Positions 26,808 through 36,265 of a DNA stretch of 47,423 nt are shown here, in pieces. This stretch comes from Gammaproteobacteria bacterium (GTDB taxonomy: Bacteria; Pseudomonadota; Gammaproteobacteria; Xanthomonadales; Wenzhouxiangellaceae). The notes below the pieces were generated by a model that had not been told where the DNA came from, did no database searches, and saw only the letters and a list, made by a program, of their open reading frames with translations. A program made the translations under genes and the position numbers. Positions within the stretch are counted from its first letter, which is position 1. The number at the start of each line of letters is the position of its first letter. The stretch is from assembly GCA_021772975.1 (NCBI GenBank), contig JAJFKY010000023.1, positions 1 through 47,423 of the forward strand, given 5' to 3'.

Positions 26808-27169
26808 AAACGACCACTGTTATATTGCATATCGCCTACGTAGGTCATGGCGGGAACGGCGCGGATGGCAAGTATTTTTACAGCTATACGCCATCGTTCG
26901 TGCCCGTGTACGCAAAAGATACCAAAATTGAATATATCTTGCATGACGATAGCGAAACCCGTTACCAGATATTTGATTTTGCCATCAATGATCCCGGCGA
27001 CCAGATTTTTGATGCTCAAATTGATAAGCAAACCGGCAACTTCAGTATGCGCAATAAGTGTACCGAAGATCATCAGCTTATTTTGTTGTCTATCCTGGTT
27101 AAGGATACCCAGACCGGGGCGATTATCGATTGTGATCCACAGGTTACCAATGTTCCGCCACCGGAATAA
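26792..27169 (+). CDS. Small unknown protein co-translated with the nSTAND regulator
   Basis: A 125-residue protein that starts inside the end of the regulator gene (16-bp overlap) with a strong GGAGG 7 nt upstream. It has no signal peptide or TM segment and looks beta-rich (TTVILHIAYVGHG, KIEYILHDDSETRYQIFDF, HQLILLSILVKDTQTG). It ends in DCDPQVTNVPPPE. From memory this resembles small proteins labelled DP-EP family that accompany large regulators in some gammaproteobacteria, but I cannot verify this. The overlap argues for coupled expression and a partner role (ligand, inhibitor or subunit) by inference. A terminator follows at 27209. Confidence 0.75.
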   Translation: MPNELETTTVILHIAYVGHGGNGADGKYFYSYTPSFVPVYAKDTKIEYILHDDSETRYQIFDFAINDPGDQIFDAQIDKQTGNFSMRNKCTEDHQLILLSILVKDTQTGAIIDCDPQVTNVPPPE

Positions 27170-27208
27170 ACCAGTTACTGCTTAATAACCCATATTAATA
27201 TCTCATAA

Positions 27209-27235
27209 AAAACGCCGGGCAGTGCCCGGCGTTTT
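27209..27235. terminator. Bidirectional intrinsic terminator
   Basis: A 12-bp stem AAAACGCCGGGC/GCCCGGCGTTTT with loop AGT, A-rich on the left and TTTT on the right. It serves the convergent small gene (stop 27169) and the PKD-protein gene (stop 27263). Confidence 0.88.
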
Positions 27236-27262
27236 CACGTGCCTAAGTGCTAATTAATCAGA

Positions 27263-30200
27263 TCAATTAGAACAAATGCTCACATCGTCGATACCCGCTT
27301 CTACGATATCACCGGGACCAGCGCCATCCGAAGCCTGCATGCGCAGTTGAACCTGCGAACCTGCTGCAATCTGGGTGGTGGCCGGAGTCCAGGCGGCGGT
27401 GTTGCGTACATCACCGATGCTAACGAACGGACTGAAGCTGGTGCCGCCGTTGGTGGATACTTCCAGGCGGAAGAAATCACCATTGGCATCATCACCCGCG
27501 TCGCGCTGACCATGGAAGTAAAAGGCTTCCAGGGTGGAAGCTTCATTAACGGTCCATACCGGCGACAGCAGAATACAGTTACCACCATCAATATCCGCAT
27601 TGCCGGCGGAAGTATTGCTAGCGCTGAATATGGCTGAGCCTGAACCGGTAGTGTTGTCACCGCCTACCTGGGTGATCACACCACTGGCTGTTTGCTGAGT
27701 GGGCGTACCCAATATATAAGTACCCGTGGTGCAGGTTGAGCCGGCACCGTTGCTCCAACCGGCCGCACCGCTTTCGAAATCAACCTCGACACTGCACTGA
27801 CCGCCGCCCGGGGTATCTTCAAACACCCGCACGCAACGGAACTGACTTTCGTTATTCTGCGTACCGCTGTCCTTATCATTGACAAAAATCAAACGGAAGT
27901 TGTTGCCGGTGAAGTTCTGACCAACCGGAATACTGTAAGTCTGGAACGCACCACCGCCAGTGTATTGCGGATTAACGACATTGCCATAATTCTGAGTGCC
28001 GAACACTCTGAAGATACGGTTCTGGGTCAGAGTATTGTCTTCATCCATGCCTATGCCGTGGATTTCACCCTGGGAACCACTGGCAAAGTCAAACTCAACA
28101 ACAGTGTTTGCGGTAATGGCATAAGTCTGGGTAGAAGCACGCCAGCGATTGCCGATCAGCTGCAGGGTATCACCGCCATCCAGGACATTCACGCTGCCTG
28201 CTCCATCCTGCGTGGCAAACGCCGTAGTTGCGAAGTTATTGAAATCAATTGAGCCGGCTGGGCAGTTACCACCCGTTGGCGGCGCGGTAACCGTTACCGG
28301 TTGAGTCTGGCTATCAGTCGCGCCGTCATCATCGGTGACTGTCAGGGTGACATTGAAGGTGCCCGCATTACCATAGGTATGGCTGGTATTGACACCACTG
28401 CCATTGGCGCCGTCGCCGAATGCCCAGGCATAACTGGCGATAGTACCATCACTGTCGCTGCTGCCACTGCCATCAAAGCTACAGTTCAAATCATTACAAT
28501 TGAAAGTGAAGCTGGCCGTGGGTGGCTGGTTGACAGGACCACCGCCACCGCAACCGGGAATACGGAAAGCACATACGCGGGTATTCCAGTTGAAGTTACC
28601 GGTGGTTTCAACGTATTCGTTGGCAATCCAGAAAGTACACTGATCAACCGGGTCCATACTGGCACTGGCATAGTCCGCCCAGCGATTGGCACCGGTGGTG
28701 GCGCCGCTGCCGTTGACACACACTTCTTCCTGCTGTGTCACACCCGGGCCATCCACACCACGCTCATGCACGGTGTAGTAGATCGAGGGGAATGAACTGC
28801 TGCTGGAGCGGGTATAACCGATCCCGATATTGCCATCCTGATCCAGCGTAGCTGAGCCCATCCAGCGGCTCAGACCACCGCCCTGATCAATCACACCCAG
28901 CAGGTCACCATTGTCACCGATGCTGATAGCATTATTGGTCGGGTTGATATCAAAACCGGCCCATTGCACACCGGCACGGTCCGCGCCGACATCGACATTA
29001 TTAGTGGCAACACCTTTCAGCACGCCTTCACCGGCGAAGTAACGCAGGTTAAAGCGATAAATGGTAAAGCCAGCCAGGGGGTCCAGCCGCTGGGCATTGG
29101 GCTGGAAGATACAATCCCGGCTAAAGCCGCACAGATTGACATCAAAAGCTGGCACGTTGACGCTGGTGGTTTCGTCCAGGCTCGAACTGCCAGGATTACT
29201 GAAGTCAACACAGGCCTCCCAGAAACGGTAACGATCCGAACCTGTCAGCCCAAAGGCCTGAACGTCGGTAGCATGCACCAGGTAATTACAGGAGCCGGCC
29301 GGTGGCAGACTGGGGCCTTCCAGATTACCGGCAATGGTACCGAAATCAGGATCTGCGCCACTGGTGGCATTGGGAAACTGGATAAAGCCTGCATTCGGAT
29401 CACCCGCCAGCATCGCTACCCGGTCAAATACAGTCAACTGCAGACCAACAAATGATAACTGAGGTCCCGCAAATTCATGCGTGGTCATGTAATAACCATC
29501 AGGCCATACACCGATTTTAGGGTAGTCGTTAAATGCGTTCGGGCTGACCACGAAGTCGTACAGGGTGTAGGGGCCCAAGGGGTTTTCGCCGTCAGAAATT
29601 GCCACACACTGGTGGCCATCGCTGATCGCGGTACCGGTAAACTGGCTGAACAGCCAACGGCCGGCCAGATGATCATATAAGACCACCGGATCGCCGGCAT
29701 TCTGGGTTTCACAGACACCGCCAAAACCCTGCCAGAAAGTATTGCCGGCAAATGGACCAGCGGCTACTGAACCATCTGATTTATTCAATACAACCCAGCC
29801 CAGGTTGATGTACATGACGTAATGGTTAAGCCCGACATCACCGTTGGTATCCGGTGGTGTAATACGGCCGCCTACGATGGCCGCATTATCATCATTGGAA
29901 TAACCAGGTACGCTGATCAGCGCACTGGGCGCGCTCAACGGTGCTATCGCACTGCGGGATTGTACGGTATCGTTGCCGGCGCGAACATCGCTGGGGTCAT
30001 TCGGGGATATTTTCAGATAGCCAGGTATCTGATGAGTATTAACTGCGCCGTTGTTAACATCCGCGATGACACCACTGGCAACATTATCTTCGCGGATATT
30101 CAGTAGTTCGGTCAGCGAACCGGAGCGACCGCTTCTAACGGCTACATCGGTTCTTACCTTTCCATCGGCAGTGGCTGTGCGGTCATTGACCACATCCTGC

Positions 30201-30277
30201 GCACTGCCGGCAATCGGTAGCAGTGCGCTCAAGCCACATACCAATCCTAGGGCTATGCCCTTGCTTATTGTCTTCAT
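27263..30277 (-). CDS. Large secreted PKD-domain protein
   Basis: A 1004-residue exported protein. The ATG at 30277 has GGAGG about 9 nt upstream and opens a clear Sec signal peptide (KGIALGLVCGLSALLPIAGSAQ region, cleavage near AGSA-Q). A large N-terminal region (to about 580) with ITPPDTNGDVGLNHYVMYIN and AGDPVVLYDHLAGRWLFSQF is probably a propeller-type fold. A PKD domain follows near 585-670 (PPTASFTFNC, SYAWAFGDGANGSG, TVTDDDGATD). Two C-terminal beta domains end with SVEVDFESGAAGWSNG and VEAGIDDVSICSN. No protease or glycosidase active site is evident, so adhesion or substrate binding is plausible. It is divergent from the next secreted protein across about 200 bp. Confidence 0.85.
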   Translation of the reverse strand: MKTISKGIALGLVCGLSALLPIAGSAQDVVNDRTATADGKVRTDVAVRSGRSGSLTELLNIREDNVASGVIADVNNGAVNTHQIPGYLKISPNDPSDVRAGNDTVQSRSAIAPLSAPSALISVPGYSNDDNAAIVGGRITPPDTNGDVGLNHYVMYINLGWVVLNKSDGSVAAGPFAGNTFWQGFGGVCETQNAGDPVVLYDHLAGRWLFSQFTGTAISDGHQCVAISDGENPLGPYTLYDFVVSPNAFNDYPKIGVWPDGYYMTTHEFAGPQLSFVGLQLTVFDRVAMLAGDPNAGFIQFPNATSGADPDFGTIAGNLEGPSLPPAGSCNYLVHATDVQAFGLTGSDRYRFWEACVDFSNPGSSSLDETTSVNVPAFDVNLCGFSRDCIFQPNAQRLDPLAGFTIYRFNLRYFAGEGVLKGVATNNVDVGADRAGVQWAGFDINPTNNAISIGDNGDLLGVIDQGGGLSRWMGSATLDQDGNIGIGYTRSSSSSFPSIYYTVHERGVDGPGVTQQEEVCVNGSGATTGANRWADYASASMDPVDQCTFWIANEYVETTGNFNWNTRVCAFRIPGCGGGGPVNQPPTASFTFNCNDLNCSFDGSGSSDSDGTIASYAWAFGDGANGSGVNTSHTYGNAGTFNVTLTVTDDDGATDSQTQPVTVTAPPTGGNCPAGSIDFNNFATTAFATQDGAGSVNVLDGGDTLQLIGNRWRASTQTYAITANTVVEFDFASGSQGEIHGIGMDEDNTLTQNRIFRVFGTQNYGNVVNPQYTGGGAFQTYSIPVGQNFTGNNFRLIFVNDKDSGTQNNESQFRCVRVFEDTPGGGQCSVEVDFESGAAGWSNGAGSTCTTGTYILGTPTQQTASGVITQVGGDNTTGSGSAIFSASNTSAGNADIDGGNCILLSPVWTVNEASTLEAFYFHGQRDAGDDANGDFFRLEVSTNGGTSFSPFVSIGDVRNTAAWTPATTQIAAGSQVQLRMQASDGAGPGDIVEAGIDDVSICSN

Positions 30278-30479
30278 GTTTATCAACCTCCATGAATTCC
30301 AGGTGCACATTTTTCCGTTTTTCTGCTGCACTCTGTACTAATATTAAAACAGGCAGAGCACCTGTTTTTTGTCAAACTTACTGAAATTATCTGGTAGTAT
30401 GCTGTCAATAAAATGTGTAAGCGGGTCTTCACACTTTCTTCATAGTCCATTATTATCACTTGCTCTTCCGGAACAGCAC
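30278..30479. promoter_or_regulatory. Divergent promoter region between two exported-protein genes
   Basis: 202 bp between the PKD-protein start (30277, minus) and the probable start at 30480 (plus). It must contain the promoter of the PKD gene, with its GGAGG site at about 30287-30291. The plus frame stays open back to 30369, so the exact left start of the second gene is uncertain. I see no clear operator. Confidence 0.45.
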
Positions 30480-31541
30480 ATGCTTAAGAATAAAATTTAT
30501 AAGACATTTTCTACAATATCCATATTGTTTACGCTGGCGCTTGGTTTAACTGGCAATATTGATATTGGTAACGCCGCGGAACCCATCCAACCACCGTTTG
30601 AGGATTCCTTGAAGGAACGTTATGCAATTATTATTGCGGAACCGACCGCAGGCAATGACAGCGGTGGTTCATTCAAGATCAAAAAGTCACTGTGGGACCC
30701 GCGTAATCAAGTTAACAATAGTGATGACGTTACTATCAGTAATTTCTCTCACTTAATGCGTGACATTAACGGCGGCAATAAGGATCAAGCAGCTTGCTAT
30801 ATTTTAGTGGTAAGCCAGTTTAGAAAGCATCCGTTATTCCGTGACGAAATCATTTCCAATCCGGAAGGTATGGCAGTGCAGACCCTGCCGGCAGTAGGAC
30901 CCGGAGCCTTCCATTGCAGCCCGCAGATAACTCGTATCTATACCAGCGCCATTAACAAACAACAGGTCATAGCCACCGAGGCATTGCATGATCTGATGAT
31001 ACTGGTGGAATCAGCTGATCGGCAAAGTCATCGCATCGCGGCTTTCGAACTTGCCATGCGTGCTGACCTGATGCAACAGGCCAGCCAGCAGAATGTCACT
31101 CACTTACGGCGTTTGCTGAACCGTGAATCGCTGAGCGCGGAGGCCAACGAAATGCTGATCCAGGCCGCCAAAGCATTGCCAGAGTCACTTTATCAGGACT
31201 GGTTCAGAGAATATCTGCTGAATGTCCTGAACACCCATCAGCCTGCGAATTATGAGCTTGCTGGCTTTACGCCTTTATTGGTGCGCAACAGCATCCTAAC
31301 CCTGTTGAATTTATCGTTATTACAAGCAACGGACTGGAGTACACTCAGCCCATTTATATACAGCAACGCACCGGGGGTTGCCAAAGCAGCCATACGTGCG
31401 CAGCAGGCACTGAGCGCCACACGTTTTCAACAGGATGTTGCCACACTACTGGCTGATAATAATCAGGCAGCGCGTTTGCACAGTGAAACAAAACGCGTAC
31501 TTGAAGCTTATCTGCAGTCCACCGAGATAAAATCACAGTAA
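30480..31541 (+). CDS. Unknown exported protein with helical C-terminal repeats
   Basis: I do not recognise the family. I choose the ATG at 30480 because it opens a signal peptide (KTFSTISILFTLALGLTG, probable cleavage near GNAA-E), giving 353 residues; the open frame extends to 30369. The ribosome site is weak (GGAA). The mature N-terminal part contains ERYAIIIAEPTAGND and CYILVVSQFRKHPLFRDEI. The C-terminal two thirds are helical and may be HEAT/ARM-like (LHDLMILVESADRQSHRIAAFELAMRADL; VLLRARQ-like spacing is not perfect). It is divergent from the PKD-protein gene and perhaps shares regulation. A MITE-like element begins 5 bp after the stop. Confidence 0.7.
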   Translation: MLKNKIYKTFSTISILFTLALGLTGNIDIGNAAEPIQPPFEDSLKERYAIIIAEPTAGNDSGGSFKIKKSLWDPRNQVNNSDDVTISNFSHLMRDINGGNKDQAACYILVVSQFRKHPLFRDEIISNPEGMAVQTLPAVGPGAFHCSPQITRIYTSAINKQQVIATEALHDLMILVESADRQSHRIAAFELAMRADLMQQASQQNVTHLRRLLNRESLSAEANEMLIQAAKALPESLYQDWFREYLLNVLNTHQPANYELAGFTPLLVRNSILTLLNLSLLQATDWSTLSPFIYSNAPGVAKAAIRAQQALSATRFQQDVATLLADNNQAARLHSETKRVLEAYLQSTEIKSQ

Positions 31542-31546
31542 TGACT

Positions 31547-31847
31547 GGAACCTCTGATTTAATCCGCCATGGCCGCGTCATATAATTTACCTGGGGGTAC
31601 GCAATGGTCCAAGACAAGGCGTCGTTGCGCAGTGCAATAGCCGGTCTACTGCCAGCAACGCAACGCAGGATTGGAGCATTTCGGGCGTAACCTCTGGTGG
31701 GAACGGCCTTGTTTGACGCATTGCAGCCCATACACAATGGCCAATCTGTCCACTCGACATAGCCAGTTATGCTGTCGTTGCCAAAGACACTGGCACTGAA
31801 TCAAATAAGACTCGCTCGCGACCATTTCAGATTAAATCAGAGGTTCC
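31547..31847. mobile_element. 301-bp MITE-like element with 31-bp imperfect terminal inverted repeats
   Basis: GGAACCTCTGATTTAATC (31547-31564) recurs as its exact reverse complement at 31830-31847. The inverted match continues inward to 31 bp (31547-31577 against 31817-31847) with four mismatches. The interior of about 240 bp has no transposase. An open minus frame across it (31354-31737) runs into the previous gene and is not credible. Flanks (left ...GACT, right CTAA...) show no clear target duplication. The end sequence is IS-like, perhaps IS5 or a related family by memory only. It sits 5 bp after a stop codon. Confidence 0.75.
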
Positions 31848-32007
31848 CTAAATTATTAAATATTCTTCGGCAGCTGGATTTTAATATCAGATAATTAACG
31901 CCCTTTAGAGTAGAAACCTTAAATCAGTAGCTTTAATTATTCTAATGTTAACTTCACAGGCCAGACGCTACGCTAGCATTTAACCTACAGCATATATCAT
32001 CGCCGGC
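31848..32007. other. AT-rich spacer
   Basis: 160 bp between the MITE-like element and the pseudogene. No gene, hairpin or remnant of an OmpA domain could be read here in any frame. Confidence 0.5.
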
Positions 32008-33041
32008 CTAAACGCCGATAAGGAGAAGGGCCCTGGCCATGAAACGAAAGTTCAGCGATAACCGCTGGCTGGCAGCGGTCAGCTGCCGGTACTCATCCGG
32101 CGCATCGACGGGAACCTCCATCGCGGTAGTGAACAGATCCAAAGCGATAAACTGCTGCACCGCCACCACCGCCTGCCCGCTATCCGAAAGCGCGGTGCTG
32201 ACCAGTGACTGCACCACCTGGTTGTCAGGTTCCGGCAGATACAGATACAATCGCCGCGACAATGGATAGTCTTCAGTGGCAATAGATAAACGGGTTGGCG
32301 CGACCGCTTCACCACCACCACTGACAGCCAGAGTTTTGGCACTATCGGTATACGCCAGACCGGTAAAACCGATGCCCTGAGTGTCACCCGCCACCTGCCT
32401 TGCTAATTCCTGGTTGGACTCAAACCGGGTCGTGCTGGCGGTCAGCTTCGCGCTGCCCAGCACCAGGTTTTTGAACACTTCAAAGGTACCGGGATTATCA
32501 TCACGGGCATAGACATTGATGGCTCCCCGGACACTACCGAGCCTCGACCACTGCTTGAAGTCGCCGGCAAACACCGCCCGCAACTGGCTGATACTGAGCT
32601 GCGTCAGTGAGTTTTCAGGATGTACAATAACAGCCACGCCATCCAGTGCCAGTACCACTTCATGCCTGGCGTCATTTAAACTGCCCAGATGCGCCAACTG
32701 CTCTACCTCAGCGCTGCGCACCTGACGCGAGGACATCGCCACATCCGCATCACCATTGCTGATGGCGGCAAAACCGGTAGCTGAGCCATGCGACAGGATT
32801 TCAATGACCGTGGGTCCGGCACCGGCAGATGCTTCTGGCGCATACATTTTAAGTTCTGCACTGGCTGGCGTCTCGCGTAATACCTGATCAACACCCTGTT
32901 GCCGCAGCCATAATTCAAGCAGTGACGGCATCAGACTCGCGCGATGGTATTCGACCCGCTGATCCGGATCACCTCATTACTATACGCAACAGCACAACAA
33001 AGCCATCCTGCCGCAGCCACCGATAATACTGCTCGAAGCAC
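32008..33041 (-). pseudogene. Frameshifted, truncated PstS-like substrate-binding / OmpA-type protein gene
   Basis: The open frame 32008-32931 encodes a PBP-like domain (GSATGFAAISNGDADVAMSSR, DGVAVIVHPENSLTQLS, ARDDNPGTFEVFK) but lacks a signal peptide. One base out of frame, the GTG at 33041 (AGGAG 5 nt upstream) encodes a signal peptide and then EVIRISGSNTI, the expected start of the domain. Adding one G at about 32942 would restore GSNTIGASLMPSLLELWL, so a single-base deletion fits. The 3' end stops just after QRLSLNFRF, where relatives I recall continue into an OmpA peptidoglycan-binding domain; that part is missing. The intact ancestor was probably a periplasmic phosphate- or anion-binding-like protein. 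Assembly error is possible for the frameshift but not for the missing tail. Confidence 0.8.
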
Positions 33042-33292
33042 GCTGACTCCTATCAAACCAGACTCGAGAACTGCCTAAAACAGGCAATTTAACCAGCGTG
33101 CCGCAGAACTGTTGCGATTATGTGACATCCCAGCAGTTCGAGAGCAGGCTACGGAACGCTTTGCTGGTTATTTGTAAAGCTGCTGCCAAGCGTAGAACAA
33201 GACAGGCTGTTTGATTATCCGTATCGGAGCGGCAGGTTAAGGCCAGGCTCAGGTTTGCAACAGTCAAGCGTCTAAACAGATATCCGAAAAAC
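33042..33292. other. Spacer between the pseudogene and the ribosomal cluster terminator
   Basis: About 250 bp that includes the AGGAG site and presumably the old promoter of the pseudogene. I see no open frame with a ribosome site and no strong hairpin until the terminator at 33293. Confidence 0.5.
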
Positions 33293-33322
33293 AAAAAACC
33301 CGGGTCGAGGCCCGGGTTTTTT
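33293..33322. terminator. Intrinsic terminator of the ribosomal protein cluster
   Basis: AAAAAA, stem CCCGGG (33299-33304), loop TCGAGG, stem CCCGGG (33311-33316), TTTTTT. It lies 21 bp after the rplQ stop on the minus strand and reads as a terminator in both directions. Confidence 0.9.
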
Positions 33323-33343
33323 CAAACTACACTGCCGCAGGCG

Positions 33344-33724
33344 TTATTCGTTGCCCGCTTCCCCATCCGGGCGGTCAACCAGTTCCACCAAAGCCATGGG
33401 TGCTTTGTCACCAGTGCGAAAACCACACTTGAGAATACGCAGATAGCCACCGGGACGCTGTTCATAGCGCGGCCCCAGTTCGACAAACAGTTTACCCACC
33501 GCTTCCTTATCCCGCAGGCGGGCAAAGGCCAGCCGCCGATTGGCGACGCCGTCCTGTTTGGCCAGAGTAATCAGTGGTTCGGCTACGCGGCGCAGTTCCT
33601 TGGCTTTTGGCAGGGTAGTCTTGATGACGCCGTGCTTGAACAAAGAAGCCGCCATATTGCGGAACATAGCTTTTCGGTGCGAGCTGTTACGATTCAGCTT
33701 TCTGCCGGATTTAAGATGACGCAT
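33344..33724 (-). CDS. rplQ: 50S ribosomal protein L17
   Basis: A 126-residue bacterial L17 that packs at the tunnel-exit side of the large subunit. It opens [20 protein letters not shown], the family signature, and shows [20 protein letters not shown] and a C-terminal VELVDRP. E. coli L17 is 127 residues. GGAG lies 7 nt before the ATG. It is last in the alpha operon, 18 bp after rpoA, and is followed by the cluster terminator. Confidence 0.98.
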   Translation of the reverse strand: MRHLKSGRKLNRNSSHRKAMFRNMAASLFKHGVIKTTLPKAKELRRVAEPLITLAKQDGVANRRLAFARLRDKEAVGKLFVELGPRYEQRPGGYLRILKCGFRTGDKAPMALVELVDRPDGEAGNE

Positions 33725-33742
33725 TATTTTTCTCCAACAGCA

Positions 33743-34741
33743 TCAGGCGCCAGGTAATCCTGCCGGCGGCCAGTTTTCGATATCCATGCCCAGACTCAGG
33801 TTGTGAACTTTAAGCACTTCCTTAATTTCAGTCAGGGATTTCTTACCCAGGTTAGGTGTTTTCAGCAGCTCTACTTCACTGCGCTGAACCAAATCACCAA
33901 CATACAGAATGCTTTCAGCTTTCAGGCAGTTGGTGGAACGAACCGTCAGTTCCAGCTCGTCGATAGGACGCATCAGCACCGGATCCAGCGTCTGGCTGGT
34001 ATTTTGCTCGGCCTCTTCGGTACGCGCTACAAAATCAACAAATACCGATAACTGATCAGCCAGGATATTGGCGGCCTGCTTGACGGCTTCCTCGCAATCC
34101 ATGGTGCCGTTGGTTTCCAGGTCCAGAATCAGACGATCCAGGTCAGTACGCTGCTCGACACGCGCAGCCTCGACTGTATAGGCGACTTTCTTGACCGGGC
34201 AGTAAGAAGCATCCAGCAGCAATTTACCGATCGGACGGCTTTCGGCTTCACCGATATTGATCAGTGTCGCCGGCTGATAGCCGACACCGCGGGTTACCGT
34301 CACCTGCATGGACAGGGTAATGTCCTTGGTCAGATTACAGATCACATGCTCGGGATTAACAATATCCACGTCATGCGTGGTCTGGATGTCACCGGCGGTA
34401 ACCGGGCCAATACCCTTCTTTTCCAGACTCAGCACGACCTGCTCATCGCTGTGCATGGCCACGCCAATCTGCTTGAGGTTTAATAACACCTCAATAATAT
34501 CTTCCTGTACACCTTCCACAGCGGTGTATTCATGTAACACGCCATCGATTTCCACCTCGCTGACTGCGGCACCCGGAATGGATGACAGCAATACGCGGCG
34601 CAAAGCGTTGCCCAGGGTATGTCCGAAACCTCTTTCCAGAGGTTCCAGAATAATTTTTGCACGGGTAGGCGATATTTGCTCTACCAGCGCAGCCTTGGGC
34701 TTAAGCATGGTTTCTGTGATGCGTTCTAAAGCAACCGACAT
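33743..34741 (-). CDS. rpoA: RNA polymerase alpha subunit
   Basis: A 332-residue alpha subunit. The N-terminal dimerisation and assembly domain has [21 protein letters not shown] and [18 protein letters not shown] linker leads to the alpha-CTD from about residue 250. The CTD keeps the DNA- and activator-contacting RSTNCLKAE (equivalents of E. coli R265, N268, C269 and K271) and [19 protein letters not shown]. Two copies nucleate core polymerase assembly. It lies between rpsD (50 bp) and rplQ, as in E. coli, and should be in the S4-regulated alpha operon. Confidence 0.99.
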   Translation of the reverse strand: MSVALERITETMLKPKAALVEQISPTRAKIILEPLERGFGHTLGNALRRVLLSSIPGAAVSEVEIDGVLHEYTAVEGVQEDIIEVLLNLKQIGVAMHSDEQVVLSLEKKGIGPVTAGDIQTTHDVDIVNPEHVICNLTKDITLSMQVTVTRGVGYQPATLINIGEAESRPIGKLLLDASYCPVKKVAYTVEAARVEQRTDLDRLILDLETNGTMDCEEAVKQAANILADQLSVFVDFVARTEEAEQNTSQTLDPVLMRPIDELELTVRSTNCLKAESILYVGDLVQRSEVELLKTPNLGKKSLTEIKEVLKVHNLSLGMDIENWPPAGLPGA

Positions 34742-34791
34742 AACATTTTCTCTCTCAAACTATGGCCGCCGGTGAGGCAGCGTAGTAAGGG

Positions 34792-35418
34792 TTATTTCGA
34801 ATAAAGTTCTACGATCAGATTTTCATTGATCTCAGGCGGCAAATCGCCACGATCCGGCAATGCTTTCAGCTTGCCTTCCAGTTTGCCGGCATCCACCTCG
34901 ATCCAGTGCGGCACGAGGTCCAGCTCCTGACTGAGGGTGATGGCTTCTTTGATGCGTAACTGTTCTTTGGCCTTCTGGCGGATGCACACGATATCGTCCG
35001 GGCGCACCTGGAAAGATGGAATATTAACCACTTTACCATTCACCTCGATGGCTTTGTGACTGACCAGCTGGCGTGCCTGGGAGCGAGTTACAGCGTAACC
35101 CATGCGGTAGACGACATTATCCAGACGTCCTTCCAGCAGGCGCAGCAGGTTTTCACCGGTCGCACCTTTCTGTTTGGCGGCGCTTTTATAGTAATTGCGG
35201 AACTGACGTTCCAGAATTCCATACATGCGGCGCACTTTCTGTTTTTCACGCAACTGCAATGCGTAATCAGACTGCTTACTGCGGCGGGCAGTGCCGTGCA
35301 TGCCCGGTGGCTGACTGAGCTTACATTTGGATTCCAATCCACGCGCAGGGCTTTTCAGCCCCAGATCGGTGCCTTCACGGCGCGCAAGCTTGCAAGTAGG
35401 TCCTGTATATCTGGCCAT
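34792..35418 (-). CDS. rpsD: 30S ribosomal protein S4
   Basis: A 208-residue S4, a primary 16S rRNA 5'-domain binder. The start [19 protein letters not shown] and the S4 RNA-binding core ([32 protein letters not shown]) are typical. The N-terminal zinc-finger Cys set of some lineages is absent, as in E. coli. In E. coli S4 represses translation of the alpha operon through its leader, and the same control is plausible here. It lies 10 bp after rpsK. Confidence 0.98.
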   Translation of the reverse strand: MARYTGPTCKLARREGTDLGLKSPARGLESKCKLSQPPGMHGTARRSKQSDYALQLREKQKVRRMYGILERQFRNYYKSAAKQKGATGENLLRLLEGRLDNVVYRMGYAVTRSQARQLVSHKAIEVNGKVVNIPSFQVRPDDIVCIRQKAKEQLRIKEAITLSQELDLVPHWIEVDAGKLEGKLKALPDRGDLPPEINENLIVELYSK

Positions 35419-35428
35419 CTAACTTCTC

Positions 35429-35827
35429 CTATACCCGGCGCTTCTTGGGCGGACGGCAGCCATTGTGCGGAATCGGCGTAACATCAACGATGTTCAAAAT
35501 CTTATAACCGATATTATTCAGGGCGCGTACCGAAGATTCACGTCCCGGACCGGGTCCATTGACTCGGACTTCCAGGTTTTTCAAACCATAATCCAATGCC
35601 GCGCGGCCGGCATTATCTGCCGCTACCTGAGCTGCAAATGGCGTACTTTTCCGGGAGCCGCGAAAACCCTGACCACCAGCCGTTGCCCAGGACAAGGTAT
35701 TACCCTGCCGGTCAGTGATGGTAATGATGGTGTTATTAAACGAAGCGTGTACGTGCGCGATACCGTCGGTGACGACTTTACGTACCTTCTTGCGCGTCTT
35801 CGTTGATTTAGCCTTTGCCTTTGCCAT
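35429..35827 (-). CDS. rpsK: 30S ribosomal protein S11
   Basis: A 132-residue S11 of the 30S platform. A basic N-terminus ([18 protein letters not shown]) precedes [22 protein letters not shown] and the C-terminal [17 protein letters not shown], which contacts the mRNA exit region. Three residues longer than E. coli S11. It lies between rpsM (53 bp) and rpsD. Confidence 0.98.
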   Translation of the reverse strand: MAKAKAKSTKTRKKVRKVVTDGIAHVHASFNNTIITITDRQGNTLSWATAGGQGFRGSRKSTPFAAQVAADNAGRAALDYGLKNLEVRVNGPGPGRESSVRALNNIGYKILNIVDVTPIPHNGCRPPKKRRV

Positions 35828-35880
35828 GCCTGTTATCTCACAATTAGCAATTATTCATTGTTGACTTTAAGTAGCGTGCC

Positions 35881-36237
35881 TTACCGTTTGATCGGACGGC
35901 GTGGGCCTTTCCGGGTCCGTGCGTTGGTCTTGGTCTGTTGACCGCGCACCGGTAAACCACGTCGATGCCGAAGACCGCGGTAGCAGCCCAGATCCATCAG
36001 TCGTTTAATATTCATTCCAACTTCACGGCGCAGATCGCCCTCGACATTGAAGCGGGCCAGCAGGTTACGGATTTTCTCCAGTTCCGGCTCTCCCAGATCA
36101 CGCACCAGGGTAGTTGGATCAATACCCGTTTCCGCGCAGATCAAGCGCGCACGGGAAGGACCAATACCATAAATACTGGTCAAAGCAATCCAGGTGTGTT
36201 TCTGGACCGGTAAGTTAACGCCTGCGATACGTGCCAT
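35881..36237 (-). CDS. rpsM: 30S ribosomal protein S13
   Basis: A 118-residue S13 of the 30S head, contacting the P-site tRNA and the B1 inter-subunit bridges. It begins [19 protein letters not shown] and has the helix-two-turn-helix [19 protein letters not shown] and a basic tail ([12 protein letters not shown]). Same length as E. coli. It is first in the alpha operon; a hairpin lies in its leader (36266-36285). Confidence 0.98.
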   Translation of the reverse strand: MARIAGVNLPVQKHTWIALTSIYGIGPSRARLICAETGIDPTTLVRDLGEPELEKIRNLLARFNVEGDLRREVGMNIKRLMDLGCYRGLRHRRGLPVRGQQTKTNARTRKGPRRPIKR

Positions 36238-36265
36238 CGCTACACTCCAAATAATATTGGGTTAG

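Noticed and set aside
31354-31737. A 127-residue minus-strand frame over the MITE-like element
   Set aside because: It spans the element boundary and the antisense of the preceding gene, with no start signal. It is not a transposase.
31543-31850. Target-site duplication around the MITE-like element
   Set aside because: The flanks GACT and CTAA do not match beyond two bases.
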